From Maritimibacter sp. DP1N21-5 (GTDB taxonomy: Bacteria > Pseudomonadota > Alphaproteobacteria > Rhodobacterales > Rhodobacteraceae): DNA of 64,000 nt. Below the pieces are notes generated by a model. That model did no database searches and was not told the origin of the DNA. It saw nothing but the letters and a program-made list of their open reading frames with translations. Made by a program: the position numbers and the translations under genes. Position 1 is the first letter of the stretch. Every line of letters begins with the position of its first letter. Positions 52,839 to 61,300 of the stretch are shown in pieces. The stretch is from positions 124,001 through 188,000 of the forward strand of contig NZ_JAHUZF010000006.1 in the NCBI RefSeq assembly GCF_019218295.1, read 5' to 3'.

Positions 52839-53969
52839 TTAGTGGTCGAGCTTGACCCAAGCCGCGTTCCGGGCCGAGGACTTGACGCAAGCCGACACGA
52901 ATTGCACGCCCTTCAACCCGTCATGGACGGTCGGATAGAGCACGTCAGCAGGCACGCCCTGTCCCGCCTTGGCCGCCATGATCGCGTCCGCCGCTTCGGT
53001 GTAGATGTTGGCAAAGCCCTCAAGATATCCTTCGGGGTGACCCGGCGGGATACGCGAGACACGCGCCGCTGCATCACCTGCCCCCGCCCCATTGCGCGTG
53101 ATCAGGCGCTTGGGTTCACCAAAAGGCGTGTGCCACAGGTAGTTCGGATCCTCCTGCGCCCATTCAAACCCGCCCTTGTCGCCATAGACCCGGATGCGCA
53201 GCGCGTTCTCGTTCCCAGGCGCCACCTGGCTGCACCACAGCATTCCTTTGGCCCCGCCGTCAAAGCGCAACATGACGTGGCCGTTGTCATCCACCTGCCG
53301 TCCAGGAACAAAGGCTGTCAGATCGGCGGCGAGGCTATCGACCTCGAGCCCGGTGATGAAACAAGCAAGGTTGAAGGCGTGCGTGCCAATGTCACCCGTA
53401 GACCCACCCGCACCCGAGCGCGCCGGATCCGTCCGCCACTCGGCCTGCTTGAAGTCTTGCTCGACCGTCAGCCAATCCTGCGGATACTCTACTTGCACCA
53501 CCCGAATGGCGCCAATATCGCCATTTGCAACCATCTCACGCGCCTGCCGCACCATCGGGTAGCCCGTGTAATTGTGGGTCAGGATAAACAGCGCATCGCT
53601 ATCTTCGGCTGCCTTCACCAGCTTCTTGGCGTCTGCCAGGGTCGAGGTGAGCGGCTTGTCGCAAATGACGTGAATGCCACGCTTCAGAAACTCGCGCGCG
53701 GCGGCGTAGTGCACATGGTTGGGCGTCACGATGCTGACCGCATCGATGCCATCCTTCCGCCGCGCCTCACGCTGCGCCATCTGCTTGAAGTCGTCGTAAA
53801 TACGCGGCAGGCCCAGCGCCTCACCACTGGCCTGCGACTTCTCTGGCGTCGAACTCAACGCCCCCGCTACCAATTCGAAACGATCATCAATGCGGCTTGC
53901 GATACGGTGCACCGCTCCGATAAAGGCGTCATTGCCGCCACCCACCATACCCAATTTGATCCGGCTCAT
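52839..53969 (-). CDS. Gfo/Idh/MocA-family oxidoreductase
   Basis: A 376-residue NAD(P)-dependent dehydrogenase. The Rossmann start KLGMVGGGNDAFIG carries the dinucleotide loop, ICDKPLT is the family EKP-type motif with the catalytic Lys, and GSTGDIGTHAFNLACF contains the catalytic Asp/His (D.GTH) site. The C-terminal GAAQGLxLW-like domain contains RIRVYGDKGGFEWAQEDPNYL. Together with the TIM-barrel isomerase upstream it should act on a sugar or inositol-like intermediate. It is the last gene of the minus-strand catabolic operon. GGGAGG precedes the ATG. Confidence 0.92.
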   Translation of the reverse strand: MSRIKLGMVGGGNDAFIGAVHRIASRIDDRFELVAGALSSTPEKSQASGEALGLPRIYDDFKQMAQREARRKDGIDAVSIVTPNHVHYAAAREFLKRGIHVICDKPLTSTLADAKKLVKAAEDSDALFILTHNYTGYPMVRQAREMVANGDIGAIRVVQVEYPQDWLTVEQDFKQAEWRTDPARSGAGGSTGDIGTHAFNLACFITGLEVDSLAADLTAFVPGRQVDDNGHVMLRFDGGAKGMLWCSQVAPGNENALRIRVYGDKGGFEWAQEDPNYLWHTPFGEPKRLITRNGAGAGDAAARVSRIPPGHPEGYLEGFANIYTEAADAIMAAKAGQGVPADVLYPTVHDGLKGVQFVSACVKSSARNAAWVKLDH

Positions 53970-54008
53970 GTCATCCTCCCGGTCGGCATGTCAGCGCAAC
54001 CGTCCCTC

Positions 54009-54041
54009 TTCCCTGTTTCAAAAAAATCCTCCCCGAAGGGC
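54009..54041 (+). repeat. Extragenic repeat, CCCTGTTTCAAAAAAA type, copy 2
   Basis: TTCCCTGTTTCAAAAAAATC followed by a short CCCCGAAGGG hairpin. The first 20 bases match the copy at 16881. It lies between the isomerase and dehydrogenase genes of the operon. Confidence 0.6.
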
Positions 54042-54064
54042 CGATCTGCCACAAGCGCCAACGC

Positions 54065-55123
54065 TTAGTCGTCTATGCCCAGCATCTTCCGGTTCGCTGC
54101 CTCGTCCGTGCCACCGTCAGCGAAGTCATCGAACGCACGTTCGGTCACGCGAATGATGTGATCCTTGACGAATTGCGCCCCTTCGCGTGCGCCATCTTCG
54201 GGGTGCTTCAGGCAGCATTCCCATTCCACTACAGCCCAACCGTCAAAGTCGTTGGCGGCCATCTTCGAAAACACAGCCCCAAAATCCACCTGCCCGTCAC
54301 CCAAGCTGCGGAACCGTCCGGCTCGATCCACCCAGCTTTGATAGCCGGAATAGACGCCCTGCCGCCCGGTCGGATTGAACTCCGCATCATTAACGTGGAA
54401 CATGCGAATGCGATCCTTGTAGATATCGATATTGTCTAGGTAATCAAGGCATTGCAGCACATAGTGGCTGGGATCGTAGAGCATGTTGCAGCGCGGATGG
54501 TTGTCCAAACGCTCCAGGAACATCTCGAAAGTCACACCGTCGTGCAGGTCTTCGCCGGGGTGGATTTCATAGCAGACATCGACGCCCATCTCCTCCGCGT
54601 GATCCAGGATCGGACGCCAGCGCGCTGCCAACTCGTCAAAAGCCGCTTCGATCAGACCCGCCGGGCGCTGCGGCCACGGGTAGATGTAAGGCCACGCCAA
54701 AGCGCCGGAGAAGGTCGCGTGCGCCTTGATCCCCATGCGGGATGAGGCGGACAGGGCGTATTTCACCTGCTCCACCGCCCATTCCTGCCGCGCCTTGGGA
54801 TTGCCGCGCACCTCTTCTGCGGCAAACCCGTCGAACGCGCTGTCATAAGCCGGATGCACGGCCACAAGCTGCCCCTGCAGGTGCGTCGACAATTCGGTCA
54901 CTTCGACCCCGTTCTCGCGCGCCACCCCAAGAAACTCATCGCAATAGTCCTGCGAGCCCGCGGCCTTCATCACATCGAACAGACGCCCGTCCCAGCTGGG
55001 GACCTGCACGCCTTTGTAGCCGCACTCAGCCGCCCATTTGGTGATCGCGTCCCACGAATTGAACGGCGCCTCGTCACTTGCGAACTGCGCCAGAAACAGC
55101 GCCGGGCCCTTGATGGTTTTCAT
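54065..55123 (-). CDS. Sugar phosphate isomerase/epimerase (TIM barrel, xylose-isomerase-like)
   Basis: A 352-residue protein of the AP-endonuclease-2/xylose-isomerase-like TIM-barrel group. Divalent-metal ligands are visible as CYEIHPGEDLHDG, YDPSHYVLQCLDYL, FHVNDAEF and VVEWECCL. The N-terminal GPALFLAQFASDEAPF and GVQVPSWDG are typical. It probably isomerises or epimerises a sugar or keto-polyol. Start ATG 55123 is supported by GGGAGGAGACATC. It follows the LacI gene by 22 bases and precedes the dehydrogenase gene. Confidence 0.85.
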   Translation of the reverse strand: MKTIKGPALFLAQFASDEAPFNSWDAITKWAAECGYKGVQVPSWDGRLFDVMKAAGSQDYCDEFLGVARENGVEVTELSTHLQGQLVAVHPAYDSAFDGFAAEEVRGNPKARQEWAVEQVKYALSASSRMGIKAHATFSGALAWPYIYPWPQRPAGLIEAAFDELAARWRPILDHAEEMGVDVCYEIHPGEDLHDGVTFEMFLERLDNHPRCNMLYDPSHYVLQCLDYLDNIDIYKDRIRMFHVNDAEFNPTGRQGVYSGYQSWVDRAGRFRSLGDGQVDFGAVFSKMAANDFDGWAVVEWECCLKHPEDGAREGAQFVKDHIIRVTERAFDDFADGGTDEAANRKMLGIDD

Positions 55124-55145
55124 GATGTCTCCTCCCTTCATGCCG

Positions 55146-56198
55146 CTATGGGGACGGCATGTTTTCCTTCAAATAGATGTCGATGCGGATCCGTTCCTGC
55201 GTGTGATCAATGGGCTGGCGGTCCGCCGTGGCCTTCATCAGCCGCACGGCAGAACGCACCAGATGGCCCGTGTCCTGAGAGATGATGGCATCAAACACAT
55301 CCTGCTCCAAGGCGGTGCGCGAGGTCGGCGTCAGCTCGTGCGCAACGACGACGAGACCGGGATGCGGATTGTCACTCAGATACTGGATCAGCCCCGGATT
55401 GCCTGCTGCAGACGAGTAGATGCCACAGAGGTCCGGATAGGACGCAAAGACCTCCGGCAGCATCCTGCGGATCAACTCGGGATCGTCCCGCCCCTCGATG
55501 CTGGCAACAACATCCAGCTCCGGAAAACGGTCCGACATGACGGCGTCAAAGCCCTTGCGCCGCTCCAGGTGGTCCCGCGCAAGCCGCGAGCCCGTGATGA
55601 CAAGCACCCGCCCGCCCCGTTTGGCAAAGCGGCCCATGAGATGCGCGGCTGTCCGGCCAGCGGCCACGTTGTCCACACCGATGAAGTGGTCGCGGTCCGA
55701 ACTTGGCAGATCAGCAACAAGGGCCACGACTACAATTCCGCGTGCCCGCGCGCGCTTGACGGCGTCCCGCACCGACGGAGTTTCCGGCCCGAAGACGGCC
55801 ACACCGTCCGTCCGCGTGGCATCCACGCTGTCGAGCGCCTGAACGATGGCCTGCGGATCGAAGGGCGGCACACGCACGGTGTCCAATGTCGTCCGCTGAT
55901 GGCGCAGCTTTGCGCCCTGTTCGGTCACATGCGCATCCAGCGCCACGACAAACTCGTTGTCCGTGTCCGGCAGAATGAACAGCATGTTATAGACACGCCC
56001 CCGCGCCAGGTTGGCCGCCGCCGTGTCGCGGACATAGCCCAACTCGGCAATCGCCTTGTTCACCTTGTCGATGGTGACAGAGCGCACGCCGGGGCGCGCG
56101 TTCAGGACACGGTCAACCGTCGCCAGCGACACACCCGCCACGCGGGCAATGTCATTGACGGTCGGTTTCAGGCCGCTCTTCGTGTCCTGTTTGTTCAA
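55146..56198 (-). CDS. LacI-family transcriptional regulator
   Basis: A 350-residue repressor. The helix-turn-helix is canonical (KPTVNDIARVAGVSLATVDRVLN) with the hinge VRDTAAANLARGRVYNM, and a periplasmic-binding-protein-like sugar-sensing domain follows (ILPDTDNEFVVALDAHV, DGVAVFGPETPSV, HFIGVDNVAAGR). The start is TTG 56198; there is no ATG before the DNA-binding domain. The stop of the kinase gene lies six bases upstream. It probably binds the two operators at 63726-63771 and represses this operon. Confidence 0.92.
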   Translation of the reverse strand: MNKQDTKSGLKPTVNDIARVAGVSLATVDRVLNARPGVRSVTIDKVNKAIAELGYVRDTAAANLARGRVYNMLFILPDTDNEFVVALDAHVTEQGAKLRHQRTTLDTVRVPPFDPQAIVQALDSVDATRTDGVAVFGPETPSVRDAVKRARARGIVVVALVADLPSSDRDHFIGVDNVAAGRTAAHLMGRFAKRGGRVLVITGSRLARDHLERRKGFDAVMSDRFPELDVVASIEGRDDPELIRRMLPEVFASYPDLCGIYSSAAGNPGLIQYLSDNPHPGLVVVAHELTPTSRTALEQDVFDAIISQDTGHLVRSAVRLMKATADRQPIDHTQERIRIDIYLKENMPSP

Positions 56199-56204
56199 AT
56201 GTGC

Positions 56205-57827
56205 CTACCCTTTCATGGCCTTTGCCAACCCTTCAAAAACCAGCGCCACGGCTTCCGCCCCCGGGTCGTTGTGCCCTTTGAGGTTGTCCGACGGGACATA
56301 TGCCGCCCGGCCCGCCTTTGCACGGTGAATCTGCGCCGTGCTGTCCGCGCCCGCGCGTGCGGCGGCGGCAGAGGCGTCGATGCCCCCCGGTAGCGCATCC
56401 AAAGCGGGCGCCAGTGCGTCGATCATCGTCCGGTCCCCGACCTTGGCACCGCCCACATCACTGACCCGCTTCAGCCCTTCCGCCAGCGCCTTGTGCACCG
56501 GCGCACCACCAGCACAGGCGTCGCCTGCCGCGTTGAAATAGATGGCGAGGATCACGCCTGAAGACCCGCCCATGGTTTGGCTCAACTCGTTTCCGAGGGC
56601 CGGGAAAAGCTGTGTCAGGTCGGCCAGCGGCATCGCATCAAGCCGATCCTTGAGCGCCCGCGCGGCGGTGGCCAACGTGCTGCCCGTGTCCCCGTCGCCG
56701 GACTTGGCGTCGAGTTCGTTCAGGTCTCCTTCGGCAGCGATCAGCGCATCGGCCACCTGCGCAATGATATCCCGCGTCTGCGCATTGGCCGAAGGGATTG
56801 GCTCGATTGGGGTGAGGCCGTCTGGCAGCGGCGTTACCGGCACATCGACCAACCCCTGGAGGCCGGGCCATGCTGCCATCGGGACAGGTGTCGCCAGCGC
56901 TTCGAGATCATCGGCGCCCACCGGTAGCACAGACACGGAAAACCCGTGCATGTCGAGCGAAGTCATCATCGGTGCGGGGCCGATCACGTGGCTGGCGATG
57001 CCGGACTGCGCAAGCCCGTGGCTGAGCACCGACATTTCAAGCGGTGTGGTCGAGCCAAGATTGTTCACAAGGGCCACGCACGGCCCCTGCCCGGCGTGCT
57101 CGCGCAATTTTTCAAGCACGGTGTTCATCGCCTGGGACGCACCGGTGAAATCCACCTGCTCCACCCCCGGTTCGCCATGAATACCAAGACCCAGTTCGGC
57201 TTTGCCCGCCGGGATGCGGTTCTCCTTCGGTGAACCGGGCACGGTGCATGTGTCGAGGCTGGTGCCGATGGAGACCACGCTGGCGATGATGCGCCGGGCA
57301 GCGTCGGCGACCTCTTCCAGAGGCTTGCCTGCCTCGGCCATGGCGCCCGCAATCTTGTGCACGAAGAGCGTGCCCGCGACGCCGCGCGGCTGCGGCAGGT
57401 CGGGCAGCGCGATGTCATCATCGACGACCACCATCTCGACTTTTCGGCCCAGTGCGCGCGCCCGCTCGGCGGCCAGGCCGAAGTTCAGCCGGTCGCCGGT
57501 GTAATTCTTGACGATCAGCAGGCACCCCGCCTCGCCCGTAACGGCCAGAATGCCCGCGAGTACGGCCTCGACCGAAGGCGAGGCAAACACCTCGCCGCAG
57601 ACCGCTGCTGTCAACATTCCGGGACCAACAAAACCGGCATGGGCGGGTTCGTGCCCCGAGCCACCGCCCGAGATCAGCGCCACCCGGTCGCGCGCCCAGT
57701 CCGTGCGGTAGACCACCTTGATGTGCGGATAGCCATCCAGCCGCGCCAGTGCGCCACCCGAGCAGGCCAGAAGCCCGTCGATGGCTTCCTTGACCAGATC
57801 CTCTTTCGCATTGACGAATTGTGCCAT
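56205..57827 (-). CDS. Dihydroxyacetone-kinase-family protein (DhaK-DhaL fusion, ATP-dependent)
   Basis: 540 residues. The DhaK part (about 1-330) has ALISGGGSGHEPAHAGFVG (with the His that binds the carbonyl covalently), IVKNYTGDRLNF, and GGHG-like ELGLGIHGEPG. The DhaL part (from about 355) has the ADP/Mg site LDAKSGDGDTGSTLATAA, QTMGGSSGVILAIYF and DRTMIDALAPA. It phosphorylates dihydroxyacetone or a related C3/C4 ketose with ATP. It is not a PTS-type enzyme, since no DhaM is nearby. AAAAGGAC precedes the ATG. It is followed by lacI and preceded by the ATPases. Confidence 0.92.
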   Translation of the reverse strand: MAQFVNAKEDLVKEAIDGLLACSGGALARLDGYPHIKVVYRTDWARDRVALISGGGSGHEPAHAGFVGPGMLTAAVCGEVFASPSVEAVLAGILAVTGEAGCLLIVKNYTGDRLNFGLAAERARALGRKVEMVVVDDDIALPDLPQPRGVAGTLFVHKIAGAMAEAGKPLEEVADAARRIIASVVSIGTSLDTCTVPGSPKENRIPAGKAELGLGIHGEPGVEQVDFTGASQAMNTVLEKLREHAGQGPCVALVNNLGSTTPLEMSVLSHGLAQSGIASHVIGPAPMMTSLDMHGFSVSVLPVGADDLEALATPVPMAAWPGLQGLVDVPVTPLPDGLTPIEPIPSANAQTRDIIAQVADALIAAEGDLNELDAKSGDGDTGSTLATAARALKDRLDAMPLADLTQLFPALGNELSQTMGGSSGVILAIYFNAAGDACAGGAPVHKALAEGLKRVSDVGGAKVGDRTMIDALAPALDALPGGIDASAAAARAGADSTAQIHRAKAGRAAYVPSDNLKGHNDPGAEAVALVFEGLAKAMKG

Positions 57828-57842
57828 GTGCTTGTCCTTTTC

Positions 57843-58841
57843 TCAGGTGATCCGTGCGCCGGAAGCATCGAAAAACACAGGATTTTCCGGGGCGATCTGG
57901 ATGGTCTCGCCGGCCTCGAGCGTCGTGTGTGGATCGGTCAGGGTGATGACGTCGTGGTCAGCCACTTTCAGGTGCAGCCGGGTCTGGTCGCCGAGGTGCT
58001 CCACCCGCACCACCTGCGCATCGCGGCCCGCACCGTGTCGGATATTTTCAGGCCGTAGTCCGACCTGATGGGCGCCTGCGGGGGCATCCTCACCCATCAG
58101 ACCAACGGGCAGCAGGTTGATCCGAGGCTGGCCCAAACGCGCCGCCACATAAGCTGTGCGCGGGTTTTCGTAGATGTCGCGCGGCGTGCCAAACTGCACG
58201 AGCCGCCCTTCATCGAGCACACCCACATGGGTGGCCATCGTCATCGCTTCGATCTGGTCGTGGGTCACGTAGAGCAGTGTTGCCGCCAGTTCCGCGTGAA
58301 TACGTTTCAACTCGACCCGCAGGTCAGCGCGCAGCTTGGCGTCGAGTGAGCTGAGCGGTTCGTCCATCAGATAGACTTGCGGATCGCGCACCAGCGCGCG
58401 CCCGATGGAGACACGCTGCATCTCGCCACCCGACAGCTCGGTCGCCTTGTTGTCGAGTTTATGTGGGATATGAAGAACTTCGGCCACCTCATTGACTTTG
58501 CGTGCTATTTCACCCTCGGGCGTCTTGAGAATGGGCGAGCGCAGAGGAAAGGCGAGATTGTCGCGTACGGACATGTGTGGGTAGAGGGAATACTGCTGAA
58601 ACACCATCGCCACATCACGCTGTGCGGGGGTCAGATTGGTCACGGATGTGCCGCCGATCTTGATGTCACCGGTGTCCGGTTTCTCCAGCCCAGCAATCAG
58701 GCGCAGGGTCGTGGTCTTGCCTGCGCCAGTGGGTCCCAGCAGCACGACAAAAGCGCCGTCGGGAATGGTCAGGTCCATGTCGATAACCGCTTGCGTGGTC
58801 TTGAAGGATTTGGACACGCCGGTCAGTTGCACCTCAGCCAT
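57843..58841 (-). CDS. Carbohydrate ABC importer ATPase, second copy
   Basis: A 332-residue MalK/UgpC-type ATPase. Walker A GPTGAGKTT (with Thr where Ser is usual), Q-loop QQYSLYPHMSV, signature ELSGGEMQR, Walker B VYLMDEPLSSLD and H-loop VTHDQIEAM. The C-terminal TOBE-type domain is short (VGLRPENIRHG). It overlaps the first ATPase gene by eight bases. Having two different ATPases per transporter is the GlpST/UgpC-like arrangement of some alphaproteobacterial polyol importers. Confidence 0.93.
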   Translation of the reverse strand: MAEVQLTGVSKSFKTTQAVIDMDLTIPDGAFVVLLGPTGAGKTTTLRLIAGLEKPDTGDIKIGGTSVTNLTPAQRDVAMVFQQYSLYPHMSVRDNLAFPLRSPILKTPEGEIARKVNEVAEVLHIPHKLDNKATELSGGEMQRVSIGRALVRDPQVYLMDEPLSSLDAKLRADLRVELKRIHAELAATLLYVTHDQIEAMTMATHVGVLDEGRLVQFGTPRDIYENPRTAYVAARLGQPRINLLPVGLMGEDAPAGAHQVGLRPENIRHGAGRDAQVVRVEHLGDQTRLHLKVADHDVITLTDPHTTLEAGETIQIAPENPVFFDASGARIT

Positions 58842-59931
58842 GGGCGAGCACTCCTTCGTTCAGTTCTGAGCGCAGGGCGCGGCCCGTGGCCTTGTCGAAC
58901 AGGGTCACCGTCTTGGCGTTGAAGCCGAGGCCCACCGTCTCGCCCACCGTCGCGAGCTGGTCGGAGGCGATGCGTGCCTTCACCTCTCCGTTGGGCGTGT
59001 CGAGCGTGATGATTTGGGTCGTTCCGAGGTATTCAGTGGCGAGGATTTTGCCACGATAAGCGCCATCATCGGACAGATTGATATGTTCCGGGCGGACGCC
59101 GAAGACGAGATCGCCCGAAGCCCCTTCGCGCAAGGTCGGCACGCTCATCGTTTGGTCCGCAAGCGTGACCAACTCTTCGCCTTTCGCGACTTTTCCCTGA
59201 AAATTCAGGAAGTTCATGGACGGTGAGCCGATGAAGTCCGCTACGAACATGGTGGCAGGCATGTCGTAGATGTCCTGCGGTTTGCCGAACTGTTCGACAA
59301 CGGCGTTGTTCATCACGACGATCTTGTCGCCCATCTGCATCGCTTCGAGCTGGTCGTGGGTGACGTAGACCGTGGTGGCCCCCATGCGGTCATGGAGGGC
59401 GCGCAACTCCTCCGCCATGTGTTCGCGGAATTCGGCGTCGAGCGCGCCGAGGGGTTCGTCCATCATGAACGCTTTGGGTTCACGAACGATGGCGCGACCG
59501 AGCGCAACCCGTTGCCGGTCGCCGCCGGACAGGCCGCCCACGGGTTTCTTGAGGATGTCCTTGATGCCGAGGATTGTTGCGACCTCGTCCACCTTGGCCC
59601 GGACTTGCGCGCGGGGCATGCCCTGGCTGACCAGCGGGTAGCTGAGGTTCTTGTAGACGTTCATGTGAGGATAGAGGGCGAACATCTGGAAAACAAAAGC
59701 AATATCGCGTTCCGACGGGGGACGCTGGCCGATCTCTTCGCCGTCGAGAAAGATCTCGCCGCTCGTGGGCAATTCGAGACCCGCGATCATGCGCAAGGTG
59801 GTGGTTTTGCCGCAGCCTGAGGGGCCCAAAAGCATAAAGAATTCACCGTCTTCGATCGTGAAGCTCGACTCTTTCACAGCGATGAAATCGCCGAATTCTT
59901 TGCGGACGTTCTTGATGACAATCTCGGCCAT
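58834..59931 (-). CDS. Carbohydrate ABC importer ATPase, first copy
   Basis: A 365-residue ATPase of the MalK group. Walker A GPSGCGKTT, Q-loop FQMFALYPHMNV, signature LSGGDRQR (Asp in place of Gln), Walker B AFMMDEPLGALD, H-loop YVTHDQLEAM and the C-terminal TOBE domain with LVFGVRPEHINLS. Both catalytic sites look intact. Its ATG shares one base with the stop of the small membrane protein gene (TAATG). Confidence 0.93.
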   Translation of the reverse strand: MAEIVIKNVRKEFGDFIAVKESSFTIEDGEFFMLLGPSGCGKTTTLRMIAGLELPTSGEIFLDGEEIGQRPPSERDIAFVFQMFALYPHMNVYKNLSYPLVSQGMPRAQVRAKVDEVATILGIKDILKKPVGGLSGGDRQRVALGRAIVREPKAFMMDEPLGALDAEFREHMAEELRALHDRMGATTVYVTHDQLEAMQMGDKIVVMNNAVVEQFGKPQDIYDMPATMFVADFIGSPSMNFLNFQGKVAKGEELVTLADQTMSVPTLREGASGDLVFGVRPEHINLSDDGAYRGKILATEYLGTTQIITLDTPNGEVKARIASDQLATVGETVGLGFNAKTVTLFDKATGRALRSELNEGVLAHG

Positions 59932-60125
59932 TACTCACCTTCCGGGAAGTGGCTGACGACGATGAACATGACGGTGCCCACCAGCGTCGTGATGAAGGAA
60001 TAGGTGAAGGCCCAGAGGACGAAGGGCTGCATCAGCATGAAGACCCCGAGCGCGATGATGATGGTGGCCAGCATCTCCCACGGGCCGCGGCGCAGGCGCA
60101 TGAGGCCGGTCAGGAATGTGCGCAT
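59931..60125 (-). CDS. Small membrane protein of the carbohydrate importer locus
   Basis: A 64-residue protein with a basic start (MRTFLTGLMRLRRGPWE) and two hydrophobic helices (MLATIIIALGVFMLMQPFVLWAF... and TLVGTVMFIVVSHF). Small membrane proteins occupy this position between permease and ATPase genes in glycerol-type importers (DUF2160 there), but this one does not look like DUF2160. Its stop overlaps the ATPase start, showing translational coupling. Likely an accessory part of the transporter. Confidence 0.7.
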   Translation of the reverse strand: MRTFLTGLMRLRRGPWEMLATIIIALGVFMLMQPFVLWAFTYSFITTLVGTVMFIVVSHFPEGE

Positions 60126-60157
60126 GACGTGCCCTCCGATTGGCTGAAACGAGGGGG

Positions 60158-60218
60158 GTGACATCCGTACACCATCCGTACACCCCCTGTGCACCCCCCA
60201 TGCACCCCCCCGGTGCAC
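60158..60218. repeat. GTGYAC array with 11-bp period, copy 2
   Basis: GTRCAC-type hexamers start at 60167, 60178, 60189, 60200 (ATGCAC) and 60213, the first four exactly 11 bases apart, with a divergent GTGACA at 60158. The reverse complement reproduces the order and spacers of copy 1 at 16712. It lies between the permease stop and the small membrane protein gene. Confidence 0.75.
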
Positions 60219-60246
60219 CAAGATGTTGTGGTTGGACATAGGCGGA

Positions 60247-61185
60247 TCATTTGCGCACCGCTCCGAATGTGATGCCCCGCAGCAGGTGTTTGCGCAGCAG
60301 GATGGTGAAGATCATGACGGGCAACAGGAAGATCGTAGCCCCTGCCGCGACTGCCGGCCAGTCGAGGCCGCCGACGCCGATGATCGTGGGGATGAAGGGC
60401 GGTGCCGTCTGGGCCGTGGCCGAGGTGAGCAGCACCGCGAAGGCGTATTCATTCCAGGCGAAGATCAGGCAGAAGATAGCCGTTGAGGCGATGCCGGTGG
60501 CGGCTTGCGGCAGCACCACTTTATAGAACGCTTGGAACCGCGTGTAGCCGTCGATCAGGGCCGCTTCTTCGTACTCGCGCGGGATTTCGTCGATGAAGCC
60601 CTTGAGCAGCCAGACCGCGAGCGAGATGTTCACGGCCGTGTAGAGCAGGATCATGCCCAGATGCGTGTCCGACAGGCCGAGGTTGCGGTACATCAGGAAG
60701 ATCGGGATCGCGACGGCGATGGGCGGCATCATCCTTGTACTGAGGATGAAGAACAGTAGGTCATCCGCCAAGGGTATCTTGAAACGCGAGAAAGCGTAGG
60801 CCGCGAGGGTGCCGAGGAAGACCGACAGGAAGGTCGAGCCGAAGCCGATGATGACCGAGTTCAGGAACCGTTCTCCGAACTTCGAGGGGCCGACGATGAC
60901 CATGTCGTATTCGCGCACGATCTCATCCGCCCAGTTCTGCGGCGGGTTGGCGTCGAGGAATTCCTGCGTTTGCCGTGTGCGGGTCGTGAAGAGGTTCACG
61001 TAGCCTTCGAGCGTGGGCTCGAATACGACCTTGGGCGGGTAGCTGATGGCATCGCTGGGCGACTTGAACCCGGTGAGCATGATCCATGCCAGCGGGATCA
61101 TCGTGATCAGCGCGTAGAGGATGACCAGCGATCCCGCGAACCATTTGGACCGCGTGCTGGGTTCAGTGACGGAATAGGCGCTCAT
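60247..61185 (-). CDS. Carbohydrate ABC importer permease, MalG type
   Basis: A 312-residue inner-membrane permease with six helices. YALITMIPLAWIMLTGFKSP at the start, ISTRMMPPIAVAIPIFLMYR, the EAA loop EYEEAALIDGYTRFQAFYKV and FAWNEYAFAVLLTSATAQTA identify the MalG class. An unusually long periplasmic loop (about 55-105: TTRTRQTQEFLDANPPQNWA) precedes the second helix. Start ATG 61185 (MSAYSV). It pairs with the MalF-type permease at 61301. Confidence 0.93.
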   Translation of the reverse strand: MSAYSVTEPSTRSKWFAGSLVILYALITMIPLAWIMLTGFKSPSDAISYPPKVVFEPTLEGYVNLFTTRTRQTQEFLDANPPQNWADEIVREYDMVIVGPSKFGERFLNSVIIGFGSTFLSVFLGTLAAYAFSRFKIPLADDLLFFILSTRMMPPIAVAIPIFLMYRNLGLSDTHLGMILLYTAVNISLAVWLLKGFIDEIPREYEEAALIDGYTRFQAFYKVVLPQAATGIASTAIFCLIFAWNEYAFAVLLTSATAQTAPPFIPTIIGVGGLDWPAVAAGATIFLLPVMIFTILLRKHLLRGITFGAVRK

Positions 61186-61220
61186 GATCTGCGGTCCGGT
61201 TTGGGCGTCGGGGTTCGGAG

Positions 61221-61285
61221 GGGGGCTGTCTGCCCCCCGGTGCTGGCGCACCGCCCCCCGAGAGTTTTTCTGGCAAGATGAAGGG
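61221..61285 (-). repeat. Extragenic repeat between the two permease genes
   Basis: Read on the minus strand: CTTCATCTTGCCAGAAAAAC, TCTCGGGG and two GC hairpins ending GGGGGGCAGACAGCCCCCC. It begins about 15 bases after the MalF-type stop codon in sense orientation, the same arrangement as at 12588 and 45088. Confidence 0.7.
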
Positions 61286-61300
61286 TGGATCGGGTCATGA

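Noticed and set aside
51912..54068. 718-codon plus-strand frame spanning the ABC exporter, tRNA-Gly and dehydrogenase
   Set aside because: It crosses a tRNA gene and antisense of two well-supported genes, so it cannot be a protein.
60126..60239. Upstream extension of the small membrane protein through the GTGYAC array
   Set aside because: The added residues translate the repeat array (HRGGAWGVHRGCTDGV) and are not protein-like; ATG 60125 is the sensible start.
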